Below are positions 17,833-26,067 of a stretch of 64,000 bases of DNA, piece after piece. Position 1 is the first letter of the stretch. The number at the start of each line of letters is the position of its first letter. The DNA lies in assembly GCF_024199795.1 (NCBI RefSeq), contig NZ_JANADK010000001.1, positions 1,364,001 to 1,428,000 of the forward strand, in the 5' to 3' direction. The notes below the pieces were generated by a model. That model worked only from the letters and a program-made list of their open reading frames with translations, searched no databases and had not been told where the DNA came from. The stretch is from Bradyrhizobium sp. CCGB01. GTDB lineage: Bacteria; Pseudomonadota; Alphaproteobacteria; Rhizobiales; Xanthobacteraceae. The position numbers were made by a program, and so were the translations under genes.

Positions 17833-18360
17833 ATGACTGCGCTCCCGATTCGTGGCCCCGTTCGCATCATCGGCATCGACCCCGGCCTGCGCCGCACCGG
17901 CTGGGGCGTGATCGAGGCTGAGGGCAATCGTTTGATCTACGTCGCCTGCGGGTCGGTGGAACCGCCGGACGATCTGCCGCTGGCGAGCCGCCTGCTCGGC
18001 ATCCACGAAGGGCTCGCAGCCGTTCTCTCCAGTCACAAGCCGGTGGAAGCTGCGGTCGAGCAGACTTTTGTGAACAAGGACGGCGTTGCGACGCTGAAGC
18101 TCGGCCAGGCTCGCGGCGTCGCCATGCTGGCGCCCGCGATGTTCGGCATCAGTGTTGCCGAATATGCGCCGAACCAGGTCAAGAAGACGGTGGTCGGCGC
18201 CGGCCACGCCGACAAGCACCAGATCGCGATGATGCTGAAGATATTGCTCCCCAAGGCCGAGCCGCCGTCAGCCGACGCTGCCGACGCGCTCGCCATCGCC
18301 ATCACCCACGCTCATCACCGCCAGAGCACCGCGCTCAGGCTGAAGGTGGCGGGGTTATGA
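17833..18360 (+). CDS. ruvC: Holliday junction endodeoxyribonuclease RuvC
   Basis: Resolves Holliday junctions in recombinational repair together with RuvAB. The 175-residue product has the four acidic active-site positions in context: [27 protein letters not shown], and [18 protein letters not shown] near the C-terminus. Start ATG at 17833 (MTALPIRG) gives the normal length; the longer upstream reading covers non-conserved repeat sequence. It overlaps ruvA by four bases (ATGA), and the ruvC-ruvA-ruvB genes form one tightly packed operon. Confidence 0.97.
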   Translation: MTALPIRGPVRIIGIDPGLRRTGWGVIEAEGNRLIYVACGSVEPPDDLPLASRLLGIHEGLAAVLSSHKPVEAAVEQTFVNKDGVATLKLGQARGVAMLAPAMFGISVAEYAPNQVKKTVVGAGHADKHQIAMMLKILLPKAEPPSADAADALAIAITHAHHRQSTALRLKVAGL

Positions 18361-18974
18361 TCGGCAAGCTCAAGGGCCTGATCGATTCCTACGGCGAGGA
18401 TTTCGTGATCCTCGATGTCGGCGGCGTCGGCTATCAGGTGCATTGCTCGACGCGCACGCTCCAGCATCTGCCCTCGCCCGGCGAAGCGGCCGTGCTGTCG
18501 ATCGAGACCTATGTCCGCGAGGACGCGATAAAACTGTTCGGCTTCCGCACCGACCAGGAGCGCGAATGGTTTCGGCTGCTCCAGACCGTGCAGGGCGTCG
18601 GCGCCAAGGTCGCGCTCGCCGTGCTCGGCACGCTCGCGCCGGCTGATCTCGCCAACGCGATTGCATTGCGCGACAAGGCCGCGGTGGCGCGCACGCCCGG
18701 CGTCGGCCCCAAGGTTGCCGAGCGTATCGTCACCGAGTTGAAGGACAAGGCGCCGGCTTTCGCCAATGTCGATCCCGCCGTCGTACATCTCGCCGGCGCC
18801 GTCGACGACCAGCGCGCGCCGCGCCCGGTGGCGGATGCGATCTCCGCGCTGGTCAATCTCGGCTACGGCCAGCCGCAGGCCGCCGCGGCCATCGCATCGG
18901 CCTCGCGCAGCGCCGGTGAAGGCGCCGAGACGGCGCAGCTCATCCGCCTCGGCCTGAAGGAGCTCGCGAAGTGA
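18357..18974 (+). CDS. ruvA: Holliday junction branch migration protein RuvA
   Basis: Tetramer that binds the four-way junction and loads the RuvB motor. The 205-residue product begins [19 protein letters not shown] (OB-fold domain I), has the helix-hairpin-helix region [15 protein letters not shown] and [19 protein letters not shown] (domain II), and ends with the flexible linker and RuvB-binding domain III ([20 protein letters not shown]). Length is normal. It overlaps both neighbours by four bases, so it is translationally coupled with ruvC and ruvB. Confidence 0.97.
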   Translation: MIGKLKGLIDSYGEDFVILDVGGVGYQVHCSTRTLQHLPSPGEAAVLSIETYVREDAIKLFGFRTDQEREWFRLLQTVQGVGAKVALAVLGTLAPADLANAIALRDKAAVARTPGVGPKVAERIVTELKDKAPAFANVDPAVVHLAGAVDDQRAPRPVADAISALVNLGYGQPQAAAAIASASRSAGEGAETAQLIRLGLKELAK

Positions 18975-20032
18975 GCGACCCCAAGGCCAATCGCATGGTC
19001 TCGCCCGAGCGCCGCAGCGACGATGTCGGCGACACCGCGCTGCGACCGCAATCGTTGTCGGACTTCGTCGGCCAGCAGCAGGCCCGCAAGAATCTCTCGA
19101 TCTTCATCGAGGCGGCGCGCAAGCGCGGCGAGGCGCTGGATCACGTGCTGTTCGTCGGTCCCCCCGGCCTCGGCAAGACCACGCTGGCGCAGATCGTGGC
19201 CAAGGAGCTCGGCGTCGGCTTTCGCGCCACATCAGGCCCGGTGATCGCCAAGGCCGGCGATCTCGCCGCGCTGCTCACCAATCTCGAAGAGCGCGACGTG
19301 CTCTTCATCGACGAGATCCATCGCCTCAGTCCGGCGGTGGAAGAGGTGCTCTATCCCGCGATGGAGGATTTTCAGCTCGACCTGATCATCGGCGAAGGTC
19401 CGGCGGCGCGCTCGGTGAAGATCGAGCTGTCGAAATTCACCCTGGTCGGCGCCACCACGCGCGCGGGCCTGCTCACCAATCCCTTGCGCGACCGTTTCGG
19501 CATTCCCGTCCGGCTCAATTTCTACACCATCGAAGAGCTGGAGAGCATCGTCACCCGCGGTGCGCGCGTGCTCAATGTCGGCATGAGCACTGATGGCGCC
19601 AACGAGATCGCGCGCCGCGCCCGCGGCACGCCCCGCATTGCCGGCCGCCTGCTCAGGCGCGTGCGCGATTTCGCCTCCGCCGCCGATGCCGCCTCGATCG
19701 ACCGCAAGATTGCCGACCACGCACTGAGCGCGCTCGAGGTCGACGCTGCCGGCCTCGACGCCATGGATCGCCGCTATCTCACGACCATCGCGATGAACTA
19801 CGGCGGCGGTCCGGTCGGTGTCGAGACGATGGCCGCCGCTTTGTCCGAGCCGCGCGATGCGATCGAGGACATCATCGAGCCCTATCTGATCCAGTGCGGC
19901 TATCTCCAGCGCACCCCGCGCGGCCGCCTGCTCACCTCGCACGCCTTCCGCCATCTCGGCATTGCCGAGCCCTCGCGCGATGCGGCGACACAGTTCGGCC
20001 TGTTCGGCTCGGACGAGTCCGAGGACGACTGA
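18971..20032 (+). CDS. ruvB: Holliday junction helicase RuvB
   Basis: AAA+ ATPase motor for branch migration. The 353-residue product has Walker [13 protein letters not shown], Walker [11 protein letters not shown], the sensor I region [12 protein letters not shown] followed by [14 protein letters not shown], the arginine finger/sensor II region [21 protein letters not shown], and the winged-helix C-terminal domain ending in [14 protein letters not shown]. The start is GTG at 18971, overlapping the ruvA stop by four bases. Confidence 0.97.
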   Translation: MSDPKANRMVSPERRSDDVGDTALRPQSLSDFVGQQQARKNLSIFIEAARKRGEALDHVLFVGPPGLGKTTLAQIVAKELGVGFRATSGPVIAKAGDLAALLTNLEERDVLFIDEIHRLSPAVEEVLYPAMEDFQLDLIIGEGPAARSVKIELSKFTLVGATTRAGLLTNPLRDRFGIPVRLNFYTIEELESIVTRGARVLNVGMSTDGANEIARRARGTPRIAGRLLRRVRDFASAADAASIDRKIADHALSALEVDAAGLDAMDRRYLTTIAMNYGGGPVGVETMAAALSEPRDAIEDIIEPYLIQCGYLQRTPRGRLLTSHAFRHLGIAEPSRDAATQFGLFGSDESEDD

Positions 20033-20083
20033 CAGCAGCAGTCGGTGAACCCACGCGTTTCACTCCGTCACTAATGCGAACGC

Positions 20084-20102
20084 GCGGCGATCGGATCGCC
20101 GC
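20084..20102. promoter_or_regulatory. Perfect 19-bp palindrome after ruvB
   Basis: GCGGCGATC (20084-20092), one G, GATCGCCGC (20094-20102). It sits between ruvB and the next plus-strand gene (start 20147). It may be an operator for that gene or a hairpin at the end of the ruv transcript. There is no T-run, so a standard terminator is unlikely. Confidence 0.4.
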
Positions 20103-20146
20103 TCGCGCACAATGACCGGAGCGAAACGACATTGGAGTGGGAAGAC

Positions 20147-21043
20147 ATGGGGCGGGAAGACACGGGGCAGACGGACATCGGGCAGACGGACGCGACATTG
20201 CTCGCGACCATCGCGGCAGAGCCGCAGCTGCGTACGCCCGACGAGACCGAGGCGTTCCTGGATCCGATGCCGCTCGGCGAACTGGCATCGATGTGGTGTG
20301 CGCTTCAGCGGGTCAGCCGCCGCGACCAGGTCGGCAGCATCTGGGCCATCAAACTCTATTTCGATCACCTGCCGCATCGTAGGCCGCAGGCAGCGCTCGA
20401 TCTCGTGCTGGAAGTGCTCAGGACCGAGGCCGACAAGCCGACGGTGATGCAGCTCAACGACAAGTTCCTGCTGGCGCTGTTCTACGCGCACGGCACGGAG
20501 ATGATGGCGCGTGTCGAGCAGGAGGCCGGACACAATGATCGGCTGCGCTGGCTGCTTGGCGGTGTGCATGTCGGGCCAGACGATCCCCTGATGTCGCGCA
20601 TAGCGGGACTGGCCGACAGCGAGGCGTGGCATGCCGACCATCTGGCGCAGCGAACGCCTCGCGAGCCGATCGATTGCGCCAGCATGTCGGTTGCCGAGCT
20701 CGCCCGCGCCTGGGTCGAGCAATATTCCAGGTCCGAACGCGACCAGGACGACAACCTGTTCGCGATCATGGATTTCGAGCGCGACCTGCGCGAGGACGAT
20801 CCCGACAGGATGATCGACCTGATCCTTCAGATCCTGAAGATCGAGTCCAATCCGGTGCTGCTGTCGCTGCTGGCCGCAGGTCCCCTCGAAGACGTGATCA
20901 GCGTCGGGACGATCGACCGCATCGAGCGCGAGGCGCGCGCCGACGCCCGCTTTCGCGACCTGCTTGGCGGCGTCTGGTACCATCGCGCGCCCGACGAATT
21001 GAAGGCGCGACTGAACGCACTGGTCGGCGAGAGCCGGTGGTAA
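20147..21043 (+). CDS. Hypothetical protein with two tandem DUF6869-like repeats
   Basis: Function unknown; 298 residues, soluble and acidic, with no signal peptide. Two copies of one domain are visible: about residues 45-160 (ELASMWCALQR ... ALDLVLEVLR ... LRWLLGGVHVGPDDPL) and 180-290 (ELARAWVEQYS ... MIDLILQILK ... FRDLLGGVWYHRAPDEL), sharing the LxLxLxxLxxE and RxLLGGV blocks. The domain resembles what is annotated as DUF6869, but I cannot verify the number. The start is set at ATG 20147 because GGAG lies eight bases upstream; a TTG at 20132 is in frame. It lies between ruvB and a metallophosphoesterase gene. Confidence 0.7.
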   Translation: MGREDTGQTDIGQTDATLLATIAAEPQLRTPDETEAFLDPMPLGELASMWCALQRVSRRDQVGSIWAIKLYFDHLPHRRPQAALDLVLEVLRTEADKPTVMQLNDKFLLALFYAHGTEMMARVEQEAGHNDRLRWLLGGVHVGPDDPLMSRIAGLADSEAWHADHLAQRTPREPIDCASMSVAELARAWVEQYSRSERDQDDNLFAIMDFERDLREDDPDRMIDLILQILKIESNPVLLSLLAAGPLEDVISVGTIDRIEREARADARFRDLLGGVWYHRAPDELKARLNALVGESRW

Positions 21044-21049
21044 CCTTTA

Positions 21050-21084
21050 TGCAGAATTCTGCACGCGAATGCAGACCGTCTGCA
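21050..21084. promoter_or_regulatory. Two phased TGCAGA/TCTGCA palindromes (putative operator)
   Basis: TGCAGAATTCTGCA (21050-21063) and TGCAGACCGTCTGCA (21070-21084) are both perfect palindromes with the same half-site, their centres about 20.5 bp apart, i.e. two helical turns. A further half-site ATTCTGC follows at 21108-21114. They lie 65-99 bp upstream of the metallophosphoesterase start (21149). The arrangement suggests cooperative binding of a dimeric regulator. No regulator gene in the window can be assigned. Confidence 0.55.
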
Positions 21085-21148
21085 CGAGCGGACCCCAATT
21101 CTGCTTCAATCGAACCGCATCAACGGGCCGCATCACGATCGAGCTTCC

Positions 21149-22063
21149 ATGATCACGCGTCGTCATCTCATCCGCTCCATCGGCGCCCTGTCCGCGCTCG
21201 GCATCTCGAGCGCGGCCTATGGCGTCGGCGTCGAGCCGCTGCGGCTCCGCGTCACCCGCTATCATCCGACCCCGCGGCAATGGCCGGCGGATTTTCCGCT
21301 GAAGATCGCCGTCGTTACTGACATCCATGCCTGCGATCCCTGGATGTCGCTGGAGCGGATCGAGTCCATCGTCGACCGCACCAATGCGCTGAAAGCTGAC
21401 ATCACCGTGCTGCTCGGCGACTATGTCGCGGGTCTTCACCGGGTCTCGCGCATCATTCCGTCGAGCGAATGGGCGAGGGTGCTGGCCGGCCTCAAGGCGC
21501 CGCTGGGCGTCCATGCGGTCATGGGCAATCACGATTATTGGGACGACAGGACCGTGCAGCAGGCCGGCCACGGGCCGACCGTTGCCCATCGCGCACTGGA
21601 GGCGGCCGGCATCCCTGTCTACGAGAACGACGCCGTGCGGTTAACCAAGGACGGCCGTTCCTTCTGGCTTGCCGGCCTCGGCGATCAGCTCGCCTATTTT
21701 CCGGCGAAACGCTTTGGCCGCGTGCAACGGTTCGGCGCCGACGATCTTGCGGGCACGCTGGCAAAGGTCACCGACGACGCGCCGGTGATCCTGCTCGCGC
21801 ACGAGCCCGATGTCGCGCTGCGCGTGCCCGCGCGCGTCGCGCTGCAACTGTCCGGCCACACCCATGGCGGCCAGATCCGCTTGCTTGGCTGGTCGCCGGC
21901 GGTTTCGCCGAAGCACGGCATCCGGCTCGCCTACGGTCATTTCCGGCTGAAATGCGACCTCATCGTTTCGGGCGGCCTCGGTTGCAGCATCATGCCCGTC
22001 CGCTTCGGCGTGCCGCCGGAGATCGTCGAGGTGACGCTGGGGCGGGGACCATTGGTGGTGTAG
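21149..22063 (+). CDS. Metallophosphoesterase (calcineurin-like, exported or membrane-anchored)
   Basis: The 304-residue product has the full binuclear phosphoesterase motif set: VVTDIHACDPW (DxH), LLGDYVAG (GDx), MGNHDYWDD (GNHD), LLAHEPD (H) and LSGHTHGGQ (GHTHxG). The N-terminus (MITRRHLIRSIGALSALG) has RR followed by a hydrophobic segment, suggesting Tat or membrane targeting. Closest in outline to YkuE/YaeI-type enzymes, some of which cleave UDP-sugar or lipid phosphate bonds; the substrate is not predictable here. A pair of palindromes lies just upstream and may control it. Confidence 0.9.
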   Translation: MITRRHLIRSIGALSALGISSAAYGVGVEPLRLRVTRYHPTPRQWPADFPLKIAVVTDIHACDPWMSLERIESIVDRTNALKADITVLLGDYVAGLHRVSRIIPSSEWARVLAGLKAPLGVHAVMGNHDYWDDRTVQQAGHGPTVAHRALEAAGIPVYENDAVRLTKDGRSFWLAGLGDQLAYFPAKRFGRVQRFGADDLAGTLAKVTDDAPVILLAHEPDVALRVPARVALQLSGHTHGGQIRLLGWSPAVSPKHGIRLAYGHFRLKCDLIVSGGLGCSIMPVRFGVPPEIVEVTLGRGPLVV

Positions 22064-22132
22064 CCACGCTTGCACGACCGGCCGTTTTTGCGCAAAACGG
22101 GCTGGTTACCGACAAGCGAAGAGGCTCGCGAC

Positions 22133-22582
22133 GTGACAGCTCATCTCGACGGCGAGATCCGCGACGGCCGCCACCACATGCAGGTCCGTGTCTATTACGA
22201 GGACACGGACTTTTCCGGCATCGTCTATCACGCCAATTATCTGCGCTTCATGGAGCGCGGACGGACCAACCATCTGCGGCTGATGGGCGCCGAGCAGCAG
22301 GCGCTGTTCGAACAGGCCGAGGCGGAAGACGCCAGCTTCGCCTTCGTGGTGCGCTCGATGCATCTGGATTTTTTGAAACCCGCGCGGATGGACGACGTGC
22401 TCGACGTCGTGACCTGGCCGGTCGCGGTGAAGGGCGCCTCCATCATGCTGGCCCAGGAAGTGCGCCGCGGCGCGGATGTGCTGGTGAAAGCCGAGGTGCG
22501 TGTCGCCTTCATCAGCGGCGGCCGCGCCCAGCCGATCCCGAAATCCATCCGCACATTGATGAAGGCCGATTTGATTTCGTGA
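22133..22582 (+). CDS. ybgC: Tol-Pal-associated acyl-CoA thioesterase YbgC
   Basis: Hot-dog-fold thioesterase acting on short-chain acyl-CoA or acyl-ACP, usually encoded with tolQRAB. The signature is VRVYYEDTDFSGIVYHANYL with the catalytic Asp, followed by RFMERGRTNHLRLMG. The GTG at 22133 is preferred: a GAAGAGG lies eight bases upstream, and the resulting 149 residues match the usual length. A TTG at 22070 would add 21 unconserved residues. tolQ does not follow; the next genes belong to an unrelated catabolic region. Confidence 0.93.
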   Translation: MTAHLDGEIRDGRHHMQVRVYYEDTDFSGIVYHANYLRFMERGRTNHLRLMGAEQQALFEQAEAEDASFAFVVRSMHLDFLKPARMDDVLDVVTWPVAVKGASIMLAQEVRRGADVLVKAEVRVAFISGGRAQPIPKSIRTLMKADLIS

Positions 22583-22607
22583 TCGCCCGATAAGTGATCA
22601 CCCGATT

Positions 22608-22633
22608 TGCGATGGCCACTCGACTCCATCGCA
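22608..22633. promoter_or_regulatory. Inverted repeat between ybgC and the DUF1348 gene
   Basis: Perfect 8-bp arms TGCGATGG (22608-22615) and CCATCGCA (22626-22633) with a 10-base spacer, lying 26 bp after the ybgC stop and 43 bp before the next ATG. It could act as a transcript-end hairpin for ybgC or as an operator for the downstream gene. No T-run follows. Confidence 0.4.
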
Positions 22634-22675
22634 TGCAGCGATAGATTGCGGCCCTAATCAACCGATGAGGCCATC

Positions 22676-23143
22676 ATGTCGCGCCCGCCGCTTCCGCCTT
22701 TCACCCGAGAGACCGCCGCGCAGAAAGCGCGCATGGCCGAGGACGCCTGGAACTCGCGCGATCCGGTGCGCGTGTCGCTCGCCTATACCGAGGACAGCCG
22801 CTGGCGCAATCGCTCCGAGGTGTTTCAGGGCCGCGAGGCCATCGTCGCGTTCCTCACCCGCAAATGGGAGAAGGAGCACGACTACCGCCTGATCAAGGAT
22901 CTCTGGGCCTTCGACGAGAACCGCATCGCGGTGCGCTTCCAGTACGAATGGCACGATGCGGGCGGCCAGTGGTATCGCTCCTACGGCAACGAGCAGTGGG
23001 AGTTCGACGAACACGGCCTGATGCGGCGCCGCGAGGCGTCGATCAACGACATCGCGATTGCGGAGAAGGACCGCCGGTTTCACTGGGCTGCGCCGGGCCC
23101 GCGGCCGGCGGATGTGCCGGGGCTGGGAACGGAGCCGTTCTAA
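22676..23143 (+). CDS. NTF2-like protein, DUF1348 type
   Basis: A 155-residue single-domain cystatin/NTF2-fold protein. Recognised from the conserved run [58 protein letters not shown] and [20 protein letters not shown] that defines the DUF1348 family. No signal peptide, so cytoplasmic. The function is unknown; related folds are enzymes or ligand-binding proteins. It marks the left edge of the accessory region, directly after ybgC where tolQ would be expected. Confidence 0.88.
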   Translation: MSRPPLPPFTRETAAQKARMAEDAWNSRDPVRVSLAYTEDSRWRNRSEVFQGREAIVAFLTRKWEKEHDYRLIKDLWAFDENRIAVRFQYEWHDAGGQWYRSYGNEQWEFDEHGLMRRREASINDIAIAEKDRRFHWAAPGPRPADVPGLGTEPF

Positions 23144-23150
23144 CTCTCAA

Positions 23151-23263
23151 CCCTCATGGTGAGGAGCCGCGAAGCGGCGTCTCGAACCATGCAGGCCGGG
23201 CTGCTGCAGCTCGGCCTCTATCCTTCGAGACGCGCGCGAGAGCGCGCTCCTCAGGATGAGGGG
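23151..23263. repeat. Pair of palindromic repeat units, second locus (CCTTCGAGACG/GATGAGG family)
   Basis: Left unit 23151-23191 (CCCTCATGGTGAGGAG ... CGTCTCGAACCATG) and right unit 23220-23263 (ATCCTTCGAGACG ... CTCCTCAGGATGAGGGG) are inverted relative to each other and belong to the family at 3944-4073, here in the opposite order. The right unit runs into the 3' end of the minus-strand amidotransferase gene and supplies its stop codon. Confidence 0.8.
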
Positions 23264-23970
23264 ATGGACTTGCTCGTCAGAAACCTCGTAATCGCTCCAC
23301 CGAGCTTCGCGTTGTCCATCAGCTCGGCCAGCGACGCCCTCGCCATCGCAACGACATCATCCGGCGCTTTGCCGTCGCGCAGCTCGCAGCACACTTGCGC
23401 GAACTCCACGTCGAACTCTGGATGCGGCTGCACGGTCAGCGTCGCGCCGTTGGCGTAGAGCAGGCCGGCGTGCGGGGTGAACTCGGACGAGAGGATCGTC
23501 AGCGCATCGATTGGCGGCTCGATGACCTGGTCCTGATGCGAGGCAGCAATGGCGACCGCTTCGCCCTCCACCACGCCGTTCTCCGGCAGCACCTGATAGA
23601 CGTGCCGGCCGATGCCCCAGCCCTTCTCCGACTGGCGCACGGTGCCGCCGAGCGCCTGCGCGATCAACTGATGGCCGAAGCAGATTCCGACCATCGGCGT
23701 CTTGTTGGCGTAAGCCGTGCGCACGAAATCCTCCAGCGGTGCGATCCAGTCGAGCCCGTCATAGACGCCGGCGGCAGCACCGGTGATCAGCACGGCTTCG
23801 AGCTTGCCTGGATCGGGCAGTGCGTCACCATCCGGAATGCTGACGACGTCCACCGTAGCGGTGGGATCCTCGGCGCGGACCATGCGCTCGAACATGTCCG
23901 GAAACGAGCCATGCCGTTCGCGATATTTTTGCGGGACCTGGCCGGTCTCGATGATGGTGATGCGTGCCAT
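23251..23970 (-). CDS. Class I glutamine amidotransferase-like protein
   Basis: The 239-residue product has the GATase1 triad: Cys97 in MVGICFGHQL, and His183 and Glu185 in TVQPHPEFDVEF. It is a stand-alone domain like the GMP-synthase-type amidotransferases and gamma-glutamyl hydrolases of catabolic clusters (PuuD-like roles are possible, unproven). The last residues SIPSS and the stop are encoded by a palindromic repeat unit, so the original C-terminus may have been changed. It lies 30 bp downstream of a LysR gene on the same strand, probably co-transcribed, and divergent from the carbamoylase operon. Confidence 0.88.
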   Translation of the reverse strand: MARITIIETGQVPQKYRERHGSFPDMFERMVRAEDPTATVDVVSIPDGDALPDPGKLEAVLITGAAAGVYDGLDWIAPLEDFVRTAYANKTPMVGICFGHQLIAQALGGTVRQSEKGWGIGRHVYQVLPENGVVEGEAVAIAASHQDQVIEPPIDALTILSSEFTPHAGLLYANGATLTVQPHPEFDVEFAQVCCELRDGKAPDDVVAMARASLAELMDNAKLGGAITRFLTSKSIPSS

Positions 23971-24000
23971 GTGCTCCCCAAGGTAAAATGGTTGCGTAGC

Positions 24001-24927
24001 CTAGTCGCTTTCTGCCCCATGTTGCTGGTGTGGCGCTGTACCCCCCAGCAGGGTGCTCTCCTTGCGGACCTCGTTGAGAAACGCCTTGGCGAGGCGCGAC
24101 AGCGGCTCGGCTTCCGACCATAGCATATAGGCGACCGCATGCGTCGTCGGCGTGAACGGCCGGACGACGAGGCCGCTGCCGCCGTTCTGCCGCGGCGAGA
24201 AGGGATCGACGACGGCGGCGCCGACGCCGGCAGCCGCGAGCACGCAGGCCGTGTTGCAGTAGCGCACCTCGACGGTAGGCCGGAACGGCGCGCCGGCGCG
24301 GGCAAAGCTGTCGCGCACGGCCTCGCCGAGGCGCGTGCCGCGTTCGAGGCCGATGAAGGGCAGGCCCGACAGATCCGCAGCCGAGATCACCGGCCTGTCC
24401 GCGAGCGGGTGCTGCGGCGGCAGCACGCACACCATCTCGCCGGTATGCACCACCTCATGCGCGATGCCGGGATGGTGCGTCAGCCCGAGCGCGAAGCCGA
24501 GCTCGGCGACGCGGCTGAGCACGCCCTCGATGATGCCCTCGTAGCGCCTCACGTCGAAGAACACGCGCGTCTCCGGGCGGCGACGCAGGAAGGCAGATAG
24601 CGCGGAAGGAATGATGCTGTAGGCGAGCGGCGGCGTTGCCACGATCGCGAGATGCCCGGAGCGGTTCTCGCGCAGGTCGCGCACGCGGTTCTCCAGCTTG
24701 GCGTGCAGCGCGAAGATCGCCTCGCTCTCCTTGTAGAGCGCCATCGCCTCCGCGGTCGGGAACAGCCGGTTGTTGACGCGCTCGAACAGCGCGAAACCCG
24801 CCTGCGCCTCCATGGTCTTCAGCGCGTTGCTGACCGCGGGCTGCGACAGTGCCAATTCGTCCGCCGCCGCCACCGTGGTGCGGTGGCGGATGACGGCACG
24901 CAGGATCTCGAGCTGACGCAGGTTCAT
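24001..24927 (-). CDS. LysR-family transcriptional regulator (block 1)
   Basis: The 308-residue product starts MNLRQLEILRAVIRHRTTVA, the LysR winged helix-turn-helix (AAADELALSQPAVSNALKTM), followed by a periplasmic-binding-like effector domain (GHLAIVATPPLAYSIIPSAL ... MVCVLPPQHPLAD). Start 24927 gives standard length; upstream in-frame sequence is unrelated. It is divergent from the N-carbamoyl-D-amino-acid hydrolase operon with a 151-bp intergenic region, the classic LysR arrangement, so it most likely activates that operon in response to a substrate or breakdown product. The effector identity is inference. Confidence 0.93.
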   Translation of the reverse strand: MNLRQLEILRAVIRHRTTVAAADELALSQPAVSNALKTMEAQAGFALFERVNNRLFPTAEAMALYKESEAIFALHAKLENRVRDLRENRSGHLAIVATPPLAYSIIPSALSAFLRRRPETRVFFDVRRYEGIIEGVLSRVAELGFALGLTHHPGIAHEVVHTGEMVCVLPPQHPLADRPVISAADLSGLPFIGLERGTRLGEAVRDSFARAGAPFRPTVEVRYCNTACVLAAAGVGAAVVDPFSPRQNGGSGLVVRPFTPTTHAVAYMLWSEAEPLSRLAKAFLNEVRKESTLLGGTAPHQQHGAESD

Positions 24928-24945
24928 ATCACTGCCGATTATACT

Positions 24946-24990
24946 CCGGGCCAAAACATCATAGCAGAACGAATTGATTTTACAGCCCGG
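24946..24990. promoter_or_regulatory. Imperfect dyad between LysR and the carbamoylase gene
   Basis: Arms CCGGGC (24946-24951) and GCCCGG (24985-24990), with partly symmetric AAAACATCA / TTGATTTT inside, in the 151-bp divergent intergenic region. Position and size suit a LysR-type operator, but the symmetry is partial, so this is a candidate only. Confidence 0.35.
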
Positions 24991-25078
24991 CTTCCGCGTA
25001 ATGGCGACGGATTTGCACGTCGCATCAAAGGGTTCATTCGCCCATTGAGGCAGCACTGCGCACAGATTGGAGGCAATC

Positions 25079-26035
25079 TTGGTTCGTGTCCTTCGCGCCG
25101 CCGCCGCACAGATGGGGCCGACGCAAAAAGCCGATACGCGCGAGCATACGCTGAAGCGGATGCTCGACATGCTGGAGGAGGCCGCCGGCCGCGGCGCCAG
25201 CCTCGTGGTGTTCCCCGAGCTCGCTTTCACCACCTTCTTCCCGCGCTGGCTGCTCGAAGGCGAAGCGCTCGACCATTATTTCGAGCGCGGCATGCCGAAC
25301 CCGGCCGTGGCAAAGCTGTTCGACCGCGCGCGTGCGCTGCGCGTCGGCTTCTATGTCGGTTATGCCGAGCAGACAGCTGACGGACGGCGCTACAATTGCG
25401 CCATCCTGGTCGACCGCGACGGCGAGATTCTCGGCCGCTATCGCAAGGTGCATCTGCCGGGCTCGGTCGAGCCGCGCGAGGGCGCACGCTACCAGCAGCT
25501 CGAGAAACGCTATTTCGAATATGGCGATCTCGGCTTCCCTGCCTTCCGCGCCGGCTCGGCCTGGGCCCATGCGATCATGGGCATGATGATCTGCAACGAT
25601 CGCCGCTGGCCGGAATCCTGGCGCGTGCTCGGCCTGCAGGGCGTCGAGCTCGTCTGCATCGGCTACAATTCGGCGGCCTACGATCCCAACGGCGGCGTCA
25701 CCGAAGATGCCTCCTTGCGCACGTTCCACTCCACGCTGGTGACGCAGGCCAATGCCTACATGAACGCGACTTGGGCGATCTCGGTTGCGAAGGCGGGCGA
25801 GGAGGACGGCTCCGGTCTGATCGGCGGCTCCTGCATCGTCGATCCCAATGGCCGCATCGTCGCGCAGGCCCAAACGCTCGCTGACGAGGTGATCGTCGCA
25901 GACATCGATCTCGATCTCTGCCGCCAGGGCAAGGACAAGATGTTCAATTTCGCCGCCCACCGGCGGCCGGAGCAATACAGGGTGATCACCGAACGCGCCG
26001 GCGTCATCGAGCCGGCCGTTCTCGACGCGGACTGA
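25079..26035 (+). CDS. N-carbamoyl-D-amino-acid hydrolase
   Basis: Nitrilase-superfamily amidase that hydrolyses N-carbamoyl-D-amino acids to D-amino acid, CO2 and ammonia. The match to the Agrobacterium D-carbamoylase is strong over the whole length (FPELAFTTFFPRW, GRYRKVHLPG, ICNDRRWPESWRVLGL, FNFAAHRRPEQY). With TTG at 25079 as start (GGAGG five bases upstream) the catalytic residues fall at Glu47, Lys123 and Cys172; Glu47 and Cys172 have the same numbers as in the Agrobacterium enzyme, which supports this start. The product is 318 residues and cytoplasmic. It is the first gene of the plus-strand operon opposite LysR, followed by an amino-acid ABC transporter. Confidence 0.92.
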   Translation: MVRVLRAAAAQMGPTQKADTREHTLKRMLDMLEEAAGRGASLVVFPELAFTTFFPRWLLEGEALDHYFERGMPNPAVAKLFDRARALRVGFYVGYAEQTADGRRYNCAILVDRDGEILGRYRKVHLPGSVEPREGARYQQLEKRYFEYGDLGFPAFRAGSAWAHAIMGMMICNDRRWPESWRVLGLQGVELVCIGYNSAAYDPNGGVTEDASLRTFHSTLVTQANAYMNATWAISVAKAGEEDGSGLIGGSCIVDPNGRIVAQAQTLADEVIVADIDLDLCRQGKDKMFNFAAHRRPEQYRVITERAGVIEPAVLDAD

Positions 26036-26067
26036 CCAAATGGCACAGCGTTAGCAAAGGAGCTGAC

